Origin: Isoetes taiwanensis
Lineage: Eukaryota; Streptophyta; Lycopodiopsida; Isoetales; Isoetaceae
Assembly (NCBI GenBank): GCA_021234155.1
Contig: JAJEKV010000226.1
Location: forward strand, 622,001 to 686,000
DNA: 64,000 nt
Direction: 5' to 3'
Numbering within the stretch: position 1 is the stretch's first letter; each line of letters starts with the position of its first letter. The notes under the pieces are model-generated. The model was not told the DNA's origin, ran no database searches, and saw only the letters and a list, made by a program, of their open reading frames with translations. Made by a program: the position numbers and the translations under genes. Of the stretch, positions 1 to 12,600 are shown piece by piece.

Positions 1-602
1 TATGCTATTCTTTTACAAGAGACAGGTTTTTAGCAATATTCCGCCATGAAGTGCCATCTCCACTATATCAGCAAGGTGCATCACATGGATGATGATAGGT
101 ACCCTCTTCTCGCGCTTACCATGGGTGAATTTCCATAGCATTTGAAACGAAGTTGGAAAGAGAATTGTAATGCATGGTTTGCCCACTGGTCCATGCAACC
201 GGAAAACTCCATGGTGTTTGCTAGTTCTGATCCTGAGCTTTTGCAACAATATCTTGATGTCAGCATCCTTTGTTAACGTAGGGATGCGGGCAATATGGAA
301 ACATGGATGTGGAATCGCTATGGGTGGACAACGATTTTCTTTTGGACAAGATGAAGAATATTTTCAACATGGAGATGTCACTTATGGCTCTAGCCCATCA
401 TCAAAAGTTTGGGCACAATTATAACAAAACTCTAGACAATATTGGTAAGATCCAAAGATTCTATATGTTTTTTAAGTGCCAACGGTTAGCTGGGGATGAT
501 CAGAGCTCAAATCTGCAAAGGTTGGCTTTATTAACCCCATAGATGGAATACATGTATCATATTTACAATAATAATTAATATAATACAACATAATCTTACC
601 CT
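1..602 (+). other. Unassigned stretch with a possible decayed coding relic
   Basis: No intact gene is visible. On the plus strand, roughly 40-270 reads as a protein-like stretch broken by in-frame stops (for example WKENCNAWFAHWS, then SSDPELLQQYL). It looks like the remains of a transposon ORF, but I cannot name the family. The stretch ends in the sequence cttaccct followed by a poly(A) run, so it may be the 3' end of a poly(A)-tailed retroelement. Confidence 0.25.
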
Positions 603-626
603 AAAAAAAAAAAAAAAAAAAAAAAA
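603..626 (+). repeat. Poly(A) tract
   Basis: A run of about 24 A follows cttaccct. The junction resembles the end of the poly(A) insertion at 36869-38012 (cttaccttc then A). It may be the tail of a plus-strand retroelement; no target duplication was recognised. Confidence 0.6.
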
Positions 627-739
627 TCTTGATGGTTTTTTTTCTCAGAAGATATAGGATGTAGTTACGTTGGCCCAAATTAAAACTGGTCATTATCATG
701 CACATATAAATCCCACTTTGGCACCAGGACCACAAGCTT

Positions 740-1183
740 ATTTGCTTGCTTTGGGAGTGGTCACAATTGGCACGAGAAGCGAGATTATGTGCATGTTGTC
801 AGTTACAGATTATTGAAGATGAAAGCCATACTCTGCTAAGATGTCCTGCTTTTGAGATGGCTAGGAATTGTTATTTGACTTTAGCATTCCATTCCACGCT
901 CCCACAACTTCTTAGAGCCCCATCTGTGCATGATTTGGCATTACATATACTTGAGGTTCTAGAAGAGCCTTCACCATCGAGCCCTCGGTAGTCATCACTA
1001 CTTTGCTTATATCTTATTCTTGCTTGTATAGTATCATCATTACTGCAAAGGTCCCTTGAAAATCTTTTGAGGCAAGGGGTTTTTTAATTCTAGTAGCAAT
1101 GGTTGTACCAGACCATTGTATGGGTCCCATGGCCTCTTGGTCTTTGTGGATGTTACAAAATCTATTCTATTCTATTCTATATC
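740..1183 (+). mobile_element. LINE 3' end with zinc-knuckle relic and (TATTC)n tail
   Basis: The reading frame from about 746 to 991 has the cysteine/histidine signature found at the C-terminus of many plant LINE ORF2 proteins: CACC, then EDESHTLLRCPAF. It is followed by a 3' UTR with the motifs tgggtccca and tctttgtgga, seen in the other LINE ends of this window, and by a (TATTC)n tail at about 1161-1182. The 5' part with the reverse transcriptase is missing, so this is a 5'-truncated copy. The zinc-knuckle frame is open for about 80 codons. Confidence 0.75.
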
Positions 1184-1877
1184 TAAAAAGCCACTTATTG
1201 GTGTTGTCGTGCTATAGAGATCAAAGACCTGCAGGTGCAGGTATTTTTATTTGTTATTGGTGGAGTCTTTACGACCTACAATGCCCAGAGTGATTGTAAG
1301 ATGCCATCCAAGACTATGCTTCAGCCACAATATACTTGCAGAGGAAAAATGCTGACCAATAATGTAGAGTGCGAATGTATAGACTATAGAGATTAATGTC
1401 TATAGATCCCAAGAGATTAGATAATAAAAGTAAGCACTTTTTGATAGCTCTGATGCTTTGGTAGATTTAATAAAGTCCTCTCTACAATCTGCAAATACTC
1501 TCTGCAAATATCAGAGCCAACCTTGGATTGTCTTATATATAAAGTATGAAATTTTCACCAAAATGTTTTGGTATTGTGGTCAACTTGTATATCGAGGACT
1601 TCTCCAGCTATAATGAAAAACATCTAGATTGCCTTGATTCTTGTCATGTTGTGTAGGATGGATAGAAAAGACAACATTTACTTCACATTTTTCCTTCATA
1701 AATTGAAATCGAGTTTGAAGGTAAAACTATCAATGCCATAAATTTAGAAAGTTTGATACATACATTTTTTCAACCACTTGAAAAGGCAAATATGGTTTTG
1801 ACATCGGCCCTCAACAGGTTCAACCAAGGATTGTGTGGATCATTATGCCATTTATTTAATATAATGCGGTGGTGCAA
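1184..1877. other. Gene-free stretch
   Basis: AT-rich sequence with only short ORFs. I see no coding, RNA or repeat feature in it. Confidence 0.5.
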
Positions 1878-1886
1878 TACTATTAA

Positions 1887-2986
1887 GGGAAATTTACCAA
1901 AATAACCTTAATTGTTGACTTATTTCCCAAAAAGCCCTTCGTATTTTCAAAATTCCCAAATTGCCCTTAATTCTTTGGTATTTTCCCAAATAGCCCTTTC
2001 TATGCTAAAAATTATCAAAAAACCGTGCAACGTCTTCACAGATTTGTGCCTCTGGTATAACAGTTAGCAATGCAGTACAACATCAGCAAAATTCTGATTT
2101 CAGTAATCCCATGCAGTAATCCCATGCATGGCAAAACCATCAAAACAAACAGTGGACTTAAGAATACAAACAGGATGAATGCATACACAGAGTCAAAAGC
2201 ATTCCAATTAGCGTTGGGGATGAGAAGGAAATTTGAGTGATGATAGAGATGTATCAGCCAATTCAAAGTTTGAGCAAGCATTCAAAGTTTCTTACAGTAT
2301 GCTTGCCCGCCTCCTTCAATTATGTCCAATCTACAGTGCTGATGTGCTAGTCTATCCCAACATAGCTAGAGTTACTCAGCAGCAACTCGCTTCTGCACAA
2401 CTGAGGCGATAATAATCTGGAGTATAATCTGGTTGGCTTTGGAGTATAATCTGGTTGGTTTTGGAGTATAATCCAAGGCGAAATTCATATCTGACTCCAC
2501 AAATCTGTAATAGTTTCGTTCTTCTGAACCCAAAATTGAATGCTTCACGACAGTGCCCTATCCATTCAAAACTCTGCTTACCTTTTTATTTTCTTTGCAA
2601 TGACTTTTTGTTATCATGATAATAAGTGCAGCAGATTACTCTTTCGAGCATGCAGTAATCCCGTGCAGCAATCCCATGCAGTAATCCCATGCAATGCATG
2701 GCAACACTAATCAGCAGAATTGGTAAATTTCCCTAGTAAATAATGGCAGTACTAATGGCTTACCTCGGTGTGGAATCAGCAGCAAGATCGAATTGGTTCA
2801 GTCCGGTTTGTATCAGCGTCCATAGCAGCCGGATCAGATCAGCGGAATAGGAACGGGGAGATTTTTTAAGCGGCAAGCCCATTTTTGGATTTTTCATTTT
2901 ACGTTTGGGTAATTTGGGAATTTCCAAAATACAAAGGGCAATTTGGGAAATACAGCAAAAATTAGGCTTATTTTGGTAAATTTCCC
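1887..2986. mobile_element. Non-autonomous Mutator-like element with long TIRs
   Basis: The ends form a long inverted repeat of about 110 bp. The left end starts GGGAAATTTACCAAAATA, and the right end read on the minus strand starts with the same 18 bases. The similarity continues through several copies of ttcccaaattgccc. The element is flanked by a perfect 9-bp direct repeat, tactattaa, at 1878-1886 and 2987-2995. Long TIRs with a 9-bp duplication are the hallmark of the Mutator superfamily. No transposase is visible in the 1.1 kb, so it is non-autonomous. The interior holds repeats of cagtaatcccatgca, and near 2760-2830 a minus-strand exon-like segment ending CCGAG|GTAAG, which could be captured host sequence. 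Confidence 0.85.
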
Positions 2987-3151
2987 TACTATTAATAATT
3001 GATACTTTGGATCTAGGCTCATAAGTGCTTCATTCTCTACCTTACACAATGGCGAGTGAGGTACACAAGCCGAACTTGGGGCACGAGATTGCAATGTGAA
3101 TTGCTACTTTCCTGATACAAGAGCACAATAAAATCCTTACCCAGTACCTAG

Positions 3152-4088
3152 CAATGTTGTTTACGTACCCGTATTTTACGTTTACGTACGTCCCGTACCT
3201 TCCTCACAGTACTATACGTACTATACCTATAAGTTGACAGGTCAAATTGAGCTCTTGTTTTATTAATACCGTACTTAACGTGTTAATACGTACAATACGT
3301 ATGATACGTACTTTAAAAAAAATAAAACGTCCAAATGGCATTAGATCAATAGAATTGGTAAAATTATACATTAGGAAAAATACATTATGATATATTATAG
3401 AATAGGAGTAAAAAAACACATTAGGAGACTTTAGACATTAGGGAAATTATGGAATTGTAGTTTTAAAAAAAAAATCATCTTCTTGCAAATAAAAACCCAA
3501 AACCTCTGCGTTTTCCCCCTCTTTCTTCTTATTCTAGCTGTCGAATCGGAATGGAGATGGAGATGCAGACCCACCTTTCTCGTTGTTTTGTCATGGCAGG
3601 AGGAAGATCTTCGCCTTGATACTTCAGTAGCTTGCATTCATGTCAGGAAAGAAATACAGAGGTCAGCGGCAATTAATAGCTCCGGATGCAACAAATGAGC
3701 AACAATTACTTAAATTTATTTGTCTGTGGGTGTAGATTGCAAACTAGACTATATCACTCTTAAGTAGATATATTTTGGATTGAAAACTTTGAGAAATACT
3801 TAATTTTCTAGAGTAATATATTCTGGTTCATTATTTAAAACTTGGAGTTCTTCATACTAATTGTTATTGCAAGTATTTCAACTGCAATACAAGAAATAAT
3901 AGTTCTAAAAAATTACAGGAAGTACTTAACGTACTATACGTAAAGTACGTATTTTACGTATTTAATAAGTATTTTATAATTCCAAAAAATGTATTTAAAG
4001 TACTTTTTAAATGAGAGGTATGCATACGGTATTAATACGTTAAGTACGTATAATACCCGTACCGTATTAAACGTACCTGACAACACTG
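3152..4088. mobile_element. hAT-type non-autonomous DNA transposon
   Basis: The left end is CAATGTTGT and the right end is ACAACACTG, a 9-bp inverted repeat with one mismatch. A perfect 8-bp duplication, gtacctag, lies at 3144-3151 and 4089-4096. An 8-bp duplication with CA...TG termini fits the hAT superfamily. Both subterminal regions (3160-3320 and 3920-4080) are packed with ACGTA motifs, twelve in total, many as TACGTA. The interior (about 3480-3735) is less AT-rich and contains a 31-codon ORF starting MSGKKYRGQRQL at 3640. It could be the stub of a transposase or captured sequence. No full transposase is present. Confidence 0.85.
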
Positions 4089-4096
4089 GTACCTAG

Positions 4097-4770
4097 CACA
4101 AATGCGACAACATTCTTGTTGGATTGGCGGATTACAATCAAAATTGAATAATTACCTTAAGAGTAGAGTGGAACACGACGAGCACCTTATTCACCTTTCC
4201 TTGGCATTTCCATCCCTTGAATTTTCGAATTTGTGATTCCATTCTGGCTATTTGACATTTGTGCTGATCTAGGCCCCTCTTTACCTAAAAGTAGACCTGC
4301 ACTATGCTCTTCACAATTATAGCCGTCTTGATCGATTACTCGATTATAGACAATTGGCTTTTATAATTCTAAACATGAAAGTGAGGATCTCCTGCGGATG
4401 ATTTCATAGCTCATCTGCTAATTTGTGGACAATCTTGCTTCTAGATGCTATACCATTGTTATATTCTGTCCTGTCGACCCTTTTGAAGGAGCAAAAGCAG
4501 AAGGAAAAGATTGTTTGTATTATGTCTTGCAATATGAATCTATGTTTGAGACTTGCTTTAGTGGTCCAATGTTGAAAGTGTCCTTCTAACTCTCCAACTT
4601 TTTCAGTTTATGGTTCACATGTTATGACATTGTCTCACATGCACATTGAATTTCCATTTGAATCATTTGAGTTTCAACGAGGAGAGAATGGTGATGAGCA
4701 TGATGAATACTGGAGCAGCTTTGTGTGTCGTCTGATTGCAAGTTCTAAATATAGAGCCAAATACTTTTAA
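4097..4770. other. Gene-free stretch
   Basis: No recognisable gene. Only short ORFs are present, and nothing could be assigned. Confidence 0.4.
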
Positions 4771-5108
4771 CCACTTTTTCTAATACTGTATGGGACACAA
4801 AAAAGGATTTGATAGGGTTTATTGTCTTGGAATTGGAAGAAGAGAATGAATGATAGAAGCTGGTATCTAGAAGAAACTTCCAGGATTTGTATGGTCGAGG
4901 TTGGTCGACTGTTGTTGAGTATGATATGGATTGAAAATCACTTTGTAACCACTTTTTCCAACACTGTGTGGGACACAGACGAGGATTTGATAGGGTTTGT
5001 TGTCTTGGAATTGGAAGAAGAGAACGAATCTTAGAAGCTGGTGTTTAGAAGAAACTTCCAGGATTTGTATGGTCGAGGTTGGTTGGCTTGTTGTTGAGTA
5101 TGATATGG
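4771..5108 (+). repeat. Tandem duplication, about 178-bp period
   Basis: Two copies, about 4771-4930 and 4949-5108, start with ccactttttc and run through gatttgatagggttt and aacttccaggatttgtatgg to gttgagtatgatatgg. They differ by scattered substitutions. The first copy is part of a 70-codon open frame, but I find no family resemblance and do not call it a gene. Confidence 0.8.
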
Positions 5109-6786
5109 TGATATTCTTATATTATTTATAAACTTCAATCCACCCACTCCTCCTACTACGCTAGATTCCCTTACTTCAAAGCCTTGACAGAAGAGGAAAA
5201 GCTTCGAAATTTAGATTTGGAATCTGAACTCCACATTCACCAAGTTGATAGACTGTTTAGGAGTGTGAGAATTCGAGGAAGAAACTTTTAAAAGTTTTTG
5301 GTAAAACTCAAGGCAATAACTTGGGGAACTTTTGCTTTTTAGCACATCTGCAATGTTTAAATGATTCTTATAATGAATTGGTTACTGTTTATTTGTGCAA
5401 AATGTTCACCGCCATGGAAGGTGATATGAAACACAAATCTAGACAATTTAAAAGAACTCAATATTGGAATACAAGTAAGGGAATACGATTTATTTAGGAA
5501 GAACTCTGTGTCAAATCTTTGTATCAAAATACAACAATTGGTAGGAGCACACTTTTTACCCACCCAACCAAGCTCACTAGGCTTTGGCAATTCTGGACTC
5601 TCTAGCTCAGAAGTATTTAGATTTTAGGAATCCCTCAGTACTACCTCACTATAGTTACTAAGCAACCAACTAAGTATAGCTTGAGAAGCAGTCGCTTAGG
5701 AAGCTGGGTGCAAGATCTGGATATGGCAAGAAGCTATTCAAGACCTTAGGCAGAAAATCGGCATGCAGGACTAATCCTTCGTCTCTTTTCACAGATTCTG
5801 GATTTGGTCGTGGCCTTCAAGCGTTATTAGTTCTGCTTATCCCAATCTGGCTGACAATTGCCTTTTGGTAATGAAAGGTCCCTTTTGTTAAGCAAGACCT
5901 TTTTCTATAATGTATTAGATGATTTTTCCCCAATTTTTTTACGAAGAACGAAGCACGCCGGGCCGAAATTTGTGGCTCCGCCAAGAATTTTTTTGGCCGG
6001 AATCTCGACGACTGTAAGTATCAAACGTAATGCTCGCCTGGGTGAATTACAAACAGACAATATTTTTGACTAACCGGAAAAAAGTTTGGGCGATGGCAAA
6101 AGTTCTTGTCAAAATGGCTATGGCGAGCAATTTCCTTCCTGAATAGAGCAATTGCTTGCCTCTACAAACCTCCATCCCTAAAGACCGAAGTTTAATACCA
6201 GCGAAATCTTGGCCAAACCATGCCAGAAATACCGCCAGCAAAAAAAAAACGAAATAATTGGAAGCTTATCGTTACGGTAACATCCTATGCCCCGTATATT
6301 CACTTGGGCACACATAGGAATATTATTTACATAGATTTTGCCATTTTCCTCTAGCTCATTCGGTGTGAGCCTTTGTGCTTGAGCCTCTCCCTGTGCTTGC
6401 TCCATATCACAAGGCAAGAAAGGAAGACCTTGCTCCCTATCACTTGATGATCTTCGTGCAAACTTTGAAATAATCCATAAGGAAACCCTTTGGTGCGTTA
6501 TCAACTTGTTATTAAGTTTCCAGATAGGAAATTGCACCTATAAAGTACACATGATTCAACCTTATCAAGGAAGCTGAGTATGGTGGCTTGGTTTCGTTCT
6601 CATGGCCTGTTGTCCCCAATTCTCGACATACATGTAGTCTGTCGGCCGCTTGTCCCGACATACCCAACGCGCATTCGGATACATGCCATTAAGATTGCTC
6701 AATCCCGTCTGGTAAGCTACTTGCGACATAAAATTGATCAGATAGGCTAGAAATCGTTGGTTAAAATATTTGTAAGAGGGGTCCTC
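5109..6786. other. Upstream region of the TPR gene, unassigned
   Basis: No assignable gene. Two things deserve note. On the plus strand, ATG codons near 6090-6115 open a serine/proline/lysine-rich, transit-peptide-like reading that is broken by a TAG about 18 codons in. It could contain an upstream exon of the TPR gene if spliced. On the minus strand, 6178-6537 and 6565-6804 hold protein-like readings (for example MYPNARWVCRDKRP) that I cannot relate to any family. Confidence 0.3.
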
Positions 6787-9211
6787 ATGTCTGAACAGGA
6801 TCAAGAGCAGCTACAGGATTGTAATTCGAGCAAAGGACGAAGATGGATATGCAGCATGCCCCTACTTTGTTCGTTTTTGTTTCTAAATCCAACTCCATCC
6901 TATGCCTGGTTTCCAGCTAAGGTGGATTTGACAAAGGTTCCCGCTCGTGCATTTGACCCAAATGATAAACGTCTCAGAGATGCTGCTGCAACATTTGAGA
7001 AGGCATTGCTTGTTAAGACGGTGATTAACCACCTTTTATCTTGAGCATATTGTATTAGTGATTTCCTTTTATGACAATCAAGTACAGGTTGAAGAGGAGG
7101 AGAAATTGTGGACAGAAATCATTGAGAAGTATAGCACACTAGATGCTGAATGGGTTCCAGATATATTATCAAGAGCGTACGGCAATAGAGGAAATGCTCG
7201 GAGTCGTCAAGTAAGCGCTTCTTGTAAAGCTCCATAACAAATAATATAATCATGATCTTGGTACAGTATGGTCAATTGTGCCCAATGACTCACACAATAA
7301 AATATGGTCTTTGATACTTGTTTCCTAGTTTCCACATATAAGTTGCAGGTTTCTGTCACTCCCATACCTAGCTTTTTAATTCCACAAGACCCACCAAGTA
7401 AAAAGCCAAAGGAGAGCCACTAATGTGGTCTGCTGAACTAATTCAAGTTTGTGTGTGGATTGAACCCATTATTATAAACAAGGAAAATACATTCTTATAT
7501 GCATCCTAGTCTAATGGTCTGGCCAATGCCATACTAAAATAGGCGTACCTTCTAATGGAATTTCTGAATCACATTGAGAGCTATCTGTGTAGAACATTTA
7601 AGATCTATAACCCTCTTTTTTCTTGATTTCAAAGGTAAAGAGTTGATTTCCTTGCTCCGTGGTTGTGACTTCAGGGAAAACTAGAGGCAGCTTTAGAAGA
7701 TTATGACCGATCAATCGGCCTAGCTCCGTGTGTATTTGAAACTTTATACCTGATTTGAAGTCTTGCTTTTATGAATCATTTTACTTGTATAGAAAATTTG
7801 TGTAGAATAGAACAATAAGGCTTAAAGTCATGACGGAAAAATATTACTCGTACACACGTAATCTAATGCATCAAGGCAAAAATTATATTCTCACTTTCTT
7901 ACACATGCTGATTGCAAAATTTCTACACTTAGAAACACAATCTTCTGCTTTCATTAACCCTATATGAAATTGCAGCTATGCAGTGGATCCTATTTTAAAT
8001 CGTGGAGTGGCACTGGAAAAGCTGAGGAGGTATGATGAAGCCTTGGCTGATTATGGCACCGTTCTTTCTGCCCAACCTAATGACCCTGCTGCCTGGAATA
8101 ACCTGGGAAATGTCAAGGTAATGTTTCTTGGTCTGTTAGTATTTGGTTGTGTTACAACCTAATATCATCTTTGAAAGCACAGTGTATCTGAATTCTGGTT
8201 ATTAAACTGCAGAGTGAAATTAAAATTTGAGGAACAAAGTGGGAGTAATACATTCTTAACTTGCAGGCAGCTTTAGGAAAATGGAATGATGCATTAGAAA
8301 GCTACAACCAAGCTGTACAGCTAGCACCAGAATTTTCTTTTGCAGCTGCTAACTATGCTCTGGTCGTCCCTTGAACTCTGTTTTTTAGAATATTTTGTGG
8401 CTTACTGACATTACCAGGTTTTGGAAAATTGTTAGTCCCTTTATCAGATTGGCAAAGAAGGGGAAGCGATACGGTTGTTTCGATCTATCCTCCGAAAGTA
8501 CCCTGAGGTATTTTTTTCCTCCCTTTTCTGGCTTTTATTGTCATGCACACCATTTGGTACGGAATCCACAATGCAACAATTGATAATGAGTTTTGGGTCA
8601 GGCACTTTTGTTGTTCTTTAACAGAAAAATATAACTGAACTATGTTAACTGCTTATTGCCTCCAAGCTCATATCTGGACTCTCGAGCCTTTTATGACCTT
8701 CCATAAGTATATCTTGTTGCAGCCTTGTTTAGATATATCTAAATCTAATTTACCACAAAACTTGTCTGTGCTAGTTATAATAAGGCACTGAGGATAGTAG
8801 AATTCTATTAGATGGTAAGTCCTCCTTGCATGTGTTTGGCTATCAAATCATACAAAATTGAGTGTGCACTGTTAGATTAGAGAAACTATTTGGATAACTT
8901 CACTTTTCCATAACCATCCTGAGCATAATTCCTATGTTCGCCTCTTAGTTTCCAGATGTAAGAGCAGCTCTGGCTGTCTCATTGTATGCTCAGGGGTTAA
9001 CTGCAGATGCAGAAAACAACTGGACAAGAGTCGAGGTATAAACTATTCATGCTTAAGATTGATTTCATATTGTCACAAAATGTAAATGGAGTCTCCTTAA
9101 TGCTTACAAGATGGAAGGTATCGTGACCGGAACTGGGTACAGAACACTAGAATATGGCCACCTAAGCTTATAAAAGCATTGGAGAATTTTCTTGATCTGG
9201 AAATAAACTAA
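6787..9211 (+). CDS. Plastid-lumen-type tetratricopeptide repeat protein, 8 exons
   Basis: Exons: 6787-7020, 7088-7210, 7675-7727, 7976-8117, 8267-8362, 8436-8507, 8949-9035 and 9111-9211, with GT-AG borders. The product is about 302 residues. Residues 20-45 are hydrophobic and end PSYA, like a lumenal cleavage site. Five 34-residue TPR units follow from about residue 104, with residues such as YGNRGNARS, AAWNNLGNV and SLYQIGKEGEAI. The C-terminus has GRYRDRNWV and IWPPKLIKALENFLDL. The order and sequence match a plant family annotated as TPR-like or chloroplast lumen common proteins. TPRs bind partner proteins; the exact role is unknown. The ATG at 6787 gives a short N-terminus, so a first exon with the transit peptide may lie upstream. 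Oddity: the last exon is out of frame by one base with exon 7 under canonical splicing, so the gene carries either an indel or an assembly error. Confidence 0.85.
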
Positions 9212-9690
9212 AGGCATATTGCCACAGCCACATGATTATTGTTCACCGTATGATGAAGTGTGTGGCTCAAAGGAAGTTGAAGATGAACATCACTTATAGA
9301 TTGTCCTGCCTATGAGACTATGAGAGAACATCACTTTTAGGATGTAGTTTTTTAAATATTTATTCTTCATATATGAAATGGTGAATAAATTTCTCATTAT
9401 ACATTTTACATATACTAAAACATAGATCATAGTTATAATATATCCTATAATAAATTTTTGTGGGCACACTATCTGAAGTACATCGGACTGCCATGATAGA
9501 AGCTAACAAACACGTGTTGATTCATTTCTTCAACAAGAGCTTGAAATTAAATATATAGTGCCAACAGCACATCTGGCTTGTTGAACACTTCAATACATCA
9601 TCTACTTGGATGGAACACCATATTTTTACAATTTACATCATTCTGTGGTTTGTGGCAATGACCCCAGATAAGCAATATCTGTGTATGACT
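9212..9690. other. Convergent intergenic region with a LINE zinc-knuckle relic
   Basis: This 480-bp gap holds the 3' ends of the two convergent host genes. On the plus strand at about 9255-9345 there is a decayed LINE C-terminal signature: EVEDEHHL, then after a frameshift DCPAYETMREHH. It is too short to place in a full element. No further feature is visible. Confidence 0.5.
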
Positions 9691-12600
9691 TTACATCATA
9701 AGGCTGAAAACTGTTTCCTCAATCAAGCTATTGAGGATTACCTGCTCCAACTTACATCCAATAGTCCTCATTTCCTCTCCATTACTTACCCATGTGTCAG
9801 TATTGGTTAAATCTTCAGTTATAAGATTCTCTAAGGAAAGTTCAGACCTCAAGAGCCCCTGATCACAGAATCTTCTGATTTCCCTCCATATATCTTTCAA
9901 AAGTGCGTATCCTGAAGGCATAGGCTTAGCTATTACTTGACCACAAAGATGATGCTGGAACTTTGTTGATAAGATTTCATTGACTGTGTCAAATAGAAGA
10001 CGTCTATTTGTTGCATCCACATAGCCCTTCCCCTTGGTAACACGCATTTGGTGTTGCTTGTTTCTTGTGATCTTCAATGGGAAATAGTTTCCCACGGTAG
10101 AATATTTCTCCTCTAACTTCTGGAAGACATATGGTTGAATTGCACTGTCAGGGGAATGCCACTCTGTCCAGGTGCCAGTCGTAAGCTCAGCAGCAGCAAG
10201 GAGATCCTTTACATATGCCAAACTCTCTTGTTGTCCATCTGGACAGACCAAGGTTTCCTGTGATAACTTGTCAGCAAAGGACTGAAGGGCAATTGGGGGG
10301 TAAGCTGTGCAAGATGATGTATCCTTTTCAAGATTGCAATCGGGATGTCTCTGCACCAATCCATCACTTGAATTCCTTACTTCTCTCGCTTCAGAATTAT
10401 CAAACTTTAGCATCTGGAGGCGCAATCGTAAGTCTGCAGGAATATCGATGAGAGTTAATTTAGTTTCCACTCTTGGTATTACCACGAAGAAAGTGCAAGC
10501 TTTAGTAACTTACCTTCAAGGCTTGATGCAACTTCATCAAAGTGCACTGGGCTTGGACTGCCCTCTACAAACGGACAGTCCAAAATTGATACTGGGCTAG
10601 ACTGCTCAGACTTCCTCATAATGTCGGGAATGCCTCCTATTTGTTCCACATCAGAGACATCCAATGACAAGTCTGTTGATGCATCATCGATTTGATCCTG
10701 CGTAATCATTCAAAAATTAGTTAGAATGACACATGAAATTTGATGTTCATAATAATATATGAGACAAAAGGGAACATGCACACTACCTGCTGCAATCCAA
10801 AGCATCTATCAGTAGTAGATAAGCACCCTGGCCTATCATCCTGTTCGTTCTCAACAATTTTTTGCAGACAGCTTGTTCTGAGTGTTGCACAGGCATATGA
10901 ATCATCCTTTGTGACAACCTGAGCTTTTCGAGACGAGCATGTTTCTTTTTTCTTTTTGCTTGAATAAATATTCTTCTCTGATTTGCCTTTAAATAGGTCA
11001 TTTTCAAAAGCTTCTGTAGCAAGGGGCATGAATTGTTGTTCATCAACAACTCTTCTGCCTGATTGCTTGTCTTCTTGTATTTTTGAAACAGATCTGGATC
11101 TAGGAAGGGATAAAAAGCTACCCTTATTATCATCAAAGTGCACCTTTGTACTTCTTCTTTCGCCGCCTTGTAATTTTTCATCCCATTTCTCGTTGGAGCT
11201 GTATGAGAAGCCCTTGGCATTTTGTCCTTGAGAAGCCAACTTAGGCAGGATATGCTCCCCACCAATGAACTTTCCTTCCTTTGAGTGAACAGGTTTGAGA
11301 CGTTCTTCCTCAAGCCTGCTCGTCCTTCCGGACTTACTATTTTGATGTGTTCTCCCCTCCTTAGGGACAATGCCCTGCGGTGATCTAGGCAAACGTGGAG
11401 AGTTCGGTAAACTGGCACTAGAGTGCATTTGGTACTCTCTTGGGCGATTCCTTGACGTTCTTGTGCAGCCATCATCACTGCTCAAGTACCCCATATTTTC
11501 AGCTCCTGAATTTCCTAGATGTGCCTTGTGTTTCATGCTGATTGTATTTAAAGCACCACTCTGATCTTGCTTTGAATATGCATTAGTCGCAAGCTCCTTT
11601 GTTATCCTCTCCCTCATTTGTCTGGCAATTTCCCTGGCAATTTCTTTTGAATTAGTAGCTGCATTTCCATATGAATCCTTGATGTCAGATCTCCCATCCA
11701 ATTTCTTTCCATCAACCTCTTGTCTGTGTCTTTCGCGCGCATCTCCGACAATGGCCTGCAACCGTGGAGAGTTTGAGGAGACGCCAGACTTAGCTTGGGA
11801 CTTCTTTGTTGGGCTTGGCTTGAGGACTACTATTCTAGTAGGGTTCTGCGGCTGCTCTCTTTTATCGGCATTTCTATCATAGACGGATGAGAATCTCTGA
11901 TCAGCTAGCTTGGGTCGTTGAAGAAATTCTCGATCGAAGGAGCATCTCGATTCTGCTGGTCTGGATGGCACCTGTTGATCATGATATTGCCTGGGATATT
12001 CTTTTCCCAGGTTTTGCTTAGCCTCGACCTCATTGCCACGCCCTTTGCCATTTATTCCAGGACTTCTGATTCCGTTTACACCTTTGGACTGCAAGTCATA
12101 CAAATTCTGGGCTTCTAAAATTTCCGGGAAATATTGCTTGTTTGACTGCAGGATCTCAATAGCTTCCAAACATTGCTGAGACCTGTGAAGCATTTTCCTA
12201 GCATCAGCTAGTTTGGCATAGTCATCCCTCTCAGTTGCAACAGAATGCTTGTTGCCTTCATTAAATTTCTTCAGGGCCTGCACCTGATTTGCAAGCAGAC
12301 GTTGCTTTACTTCCTCGAGCTGGAGCTGTTCTGTTGAAGGCGATGTTGGTTTTACCTGAAAACTCTTCCTCATTTCGTGCATCTCTTTCTCTTTGGGTGT
12401 TTCCCGAAAGGAATTTGATCGGAAAAACATGTCACCACCATCTTCGGTAAAAGAGTTCCGCGGCATATCTTGCCTCATGCTCTTTGAAAGTTTCAACTCT
12501 TGAAGAGGCCGTTCTCCAAGGAAGCTCTGTTTTCGTTCTGATGGCTTCTTAGATGCGTCCATTTCTTCGGGCAAAGAATCAAGGCCCATAAGGCGTGCCA

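Noticed and set aside
6047-6804. Minus-strand open frames upstream of the TPR gene
   Set aside because: They read somewhat like protein, but I recognise no domain, and no start or splice structure joins them.
10783-11478. A 231-codon minus-strand frame within the third TRM exon
   Set aside because: It is the alternative frame of the same exon. The main frame carries the conserved motifs and clean splice phases.
10740-12118. Several plus-strand open frames across the TRM gene
   Set aside because: They lie antisense to a continuous 642-codon exon with family motifs and have no features of their own.
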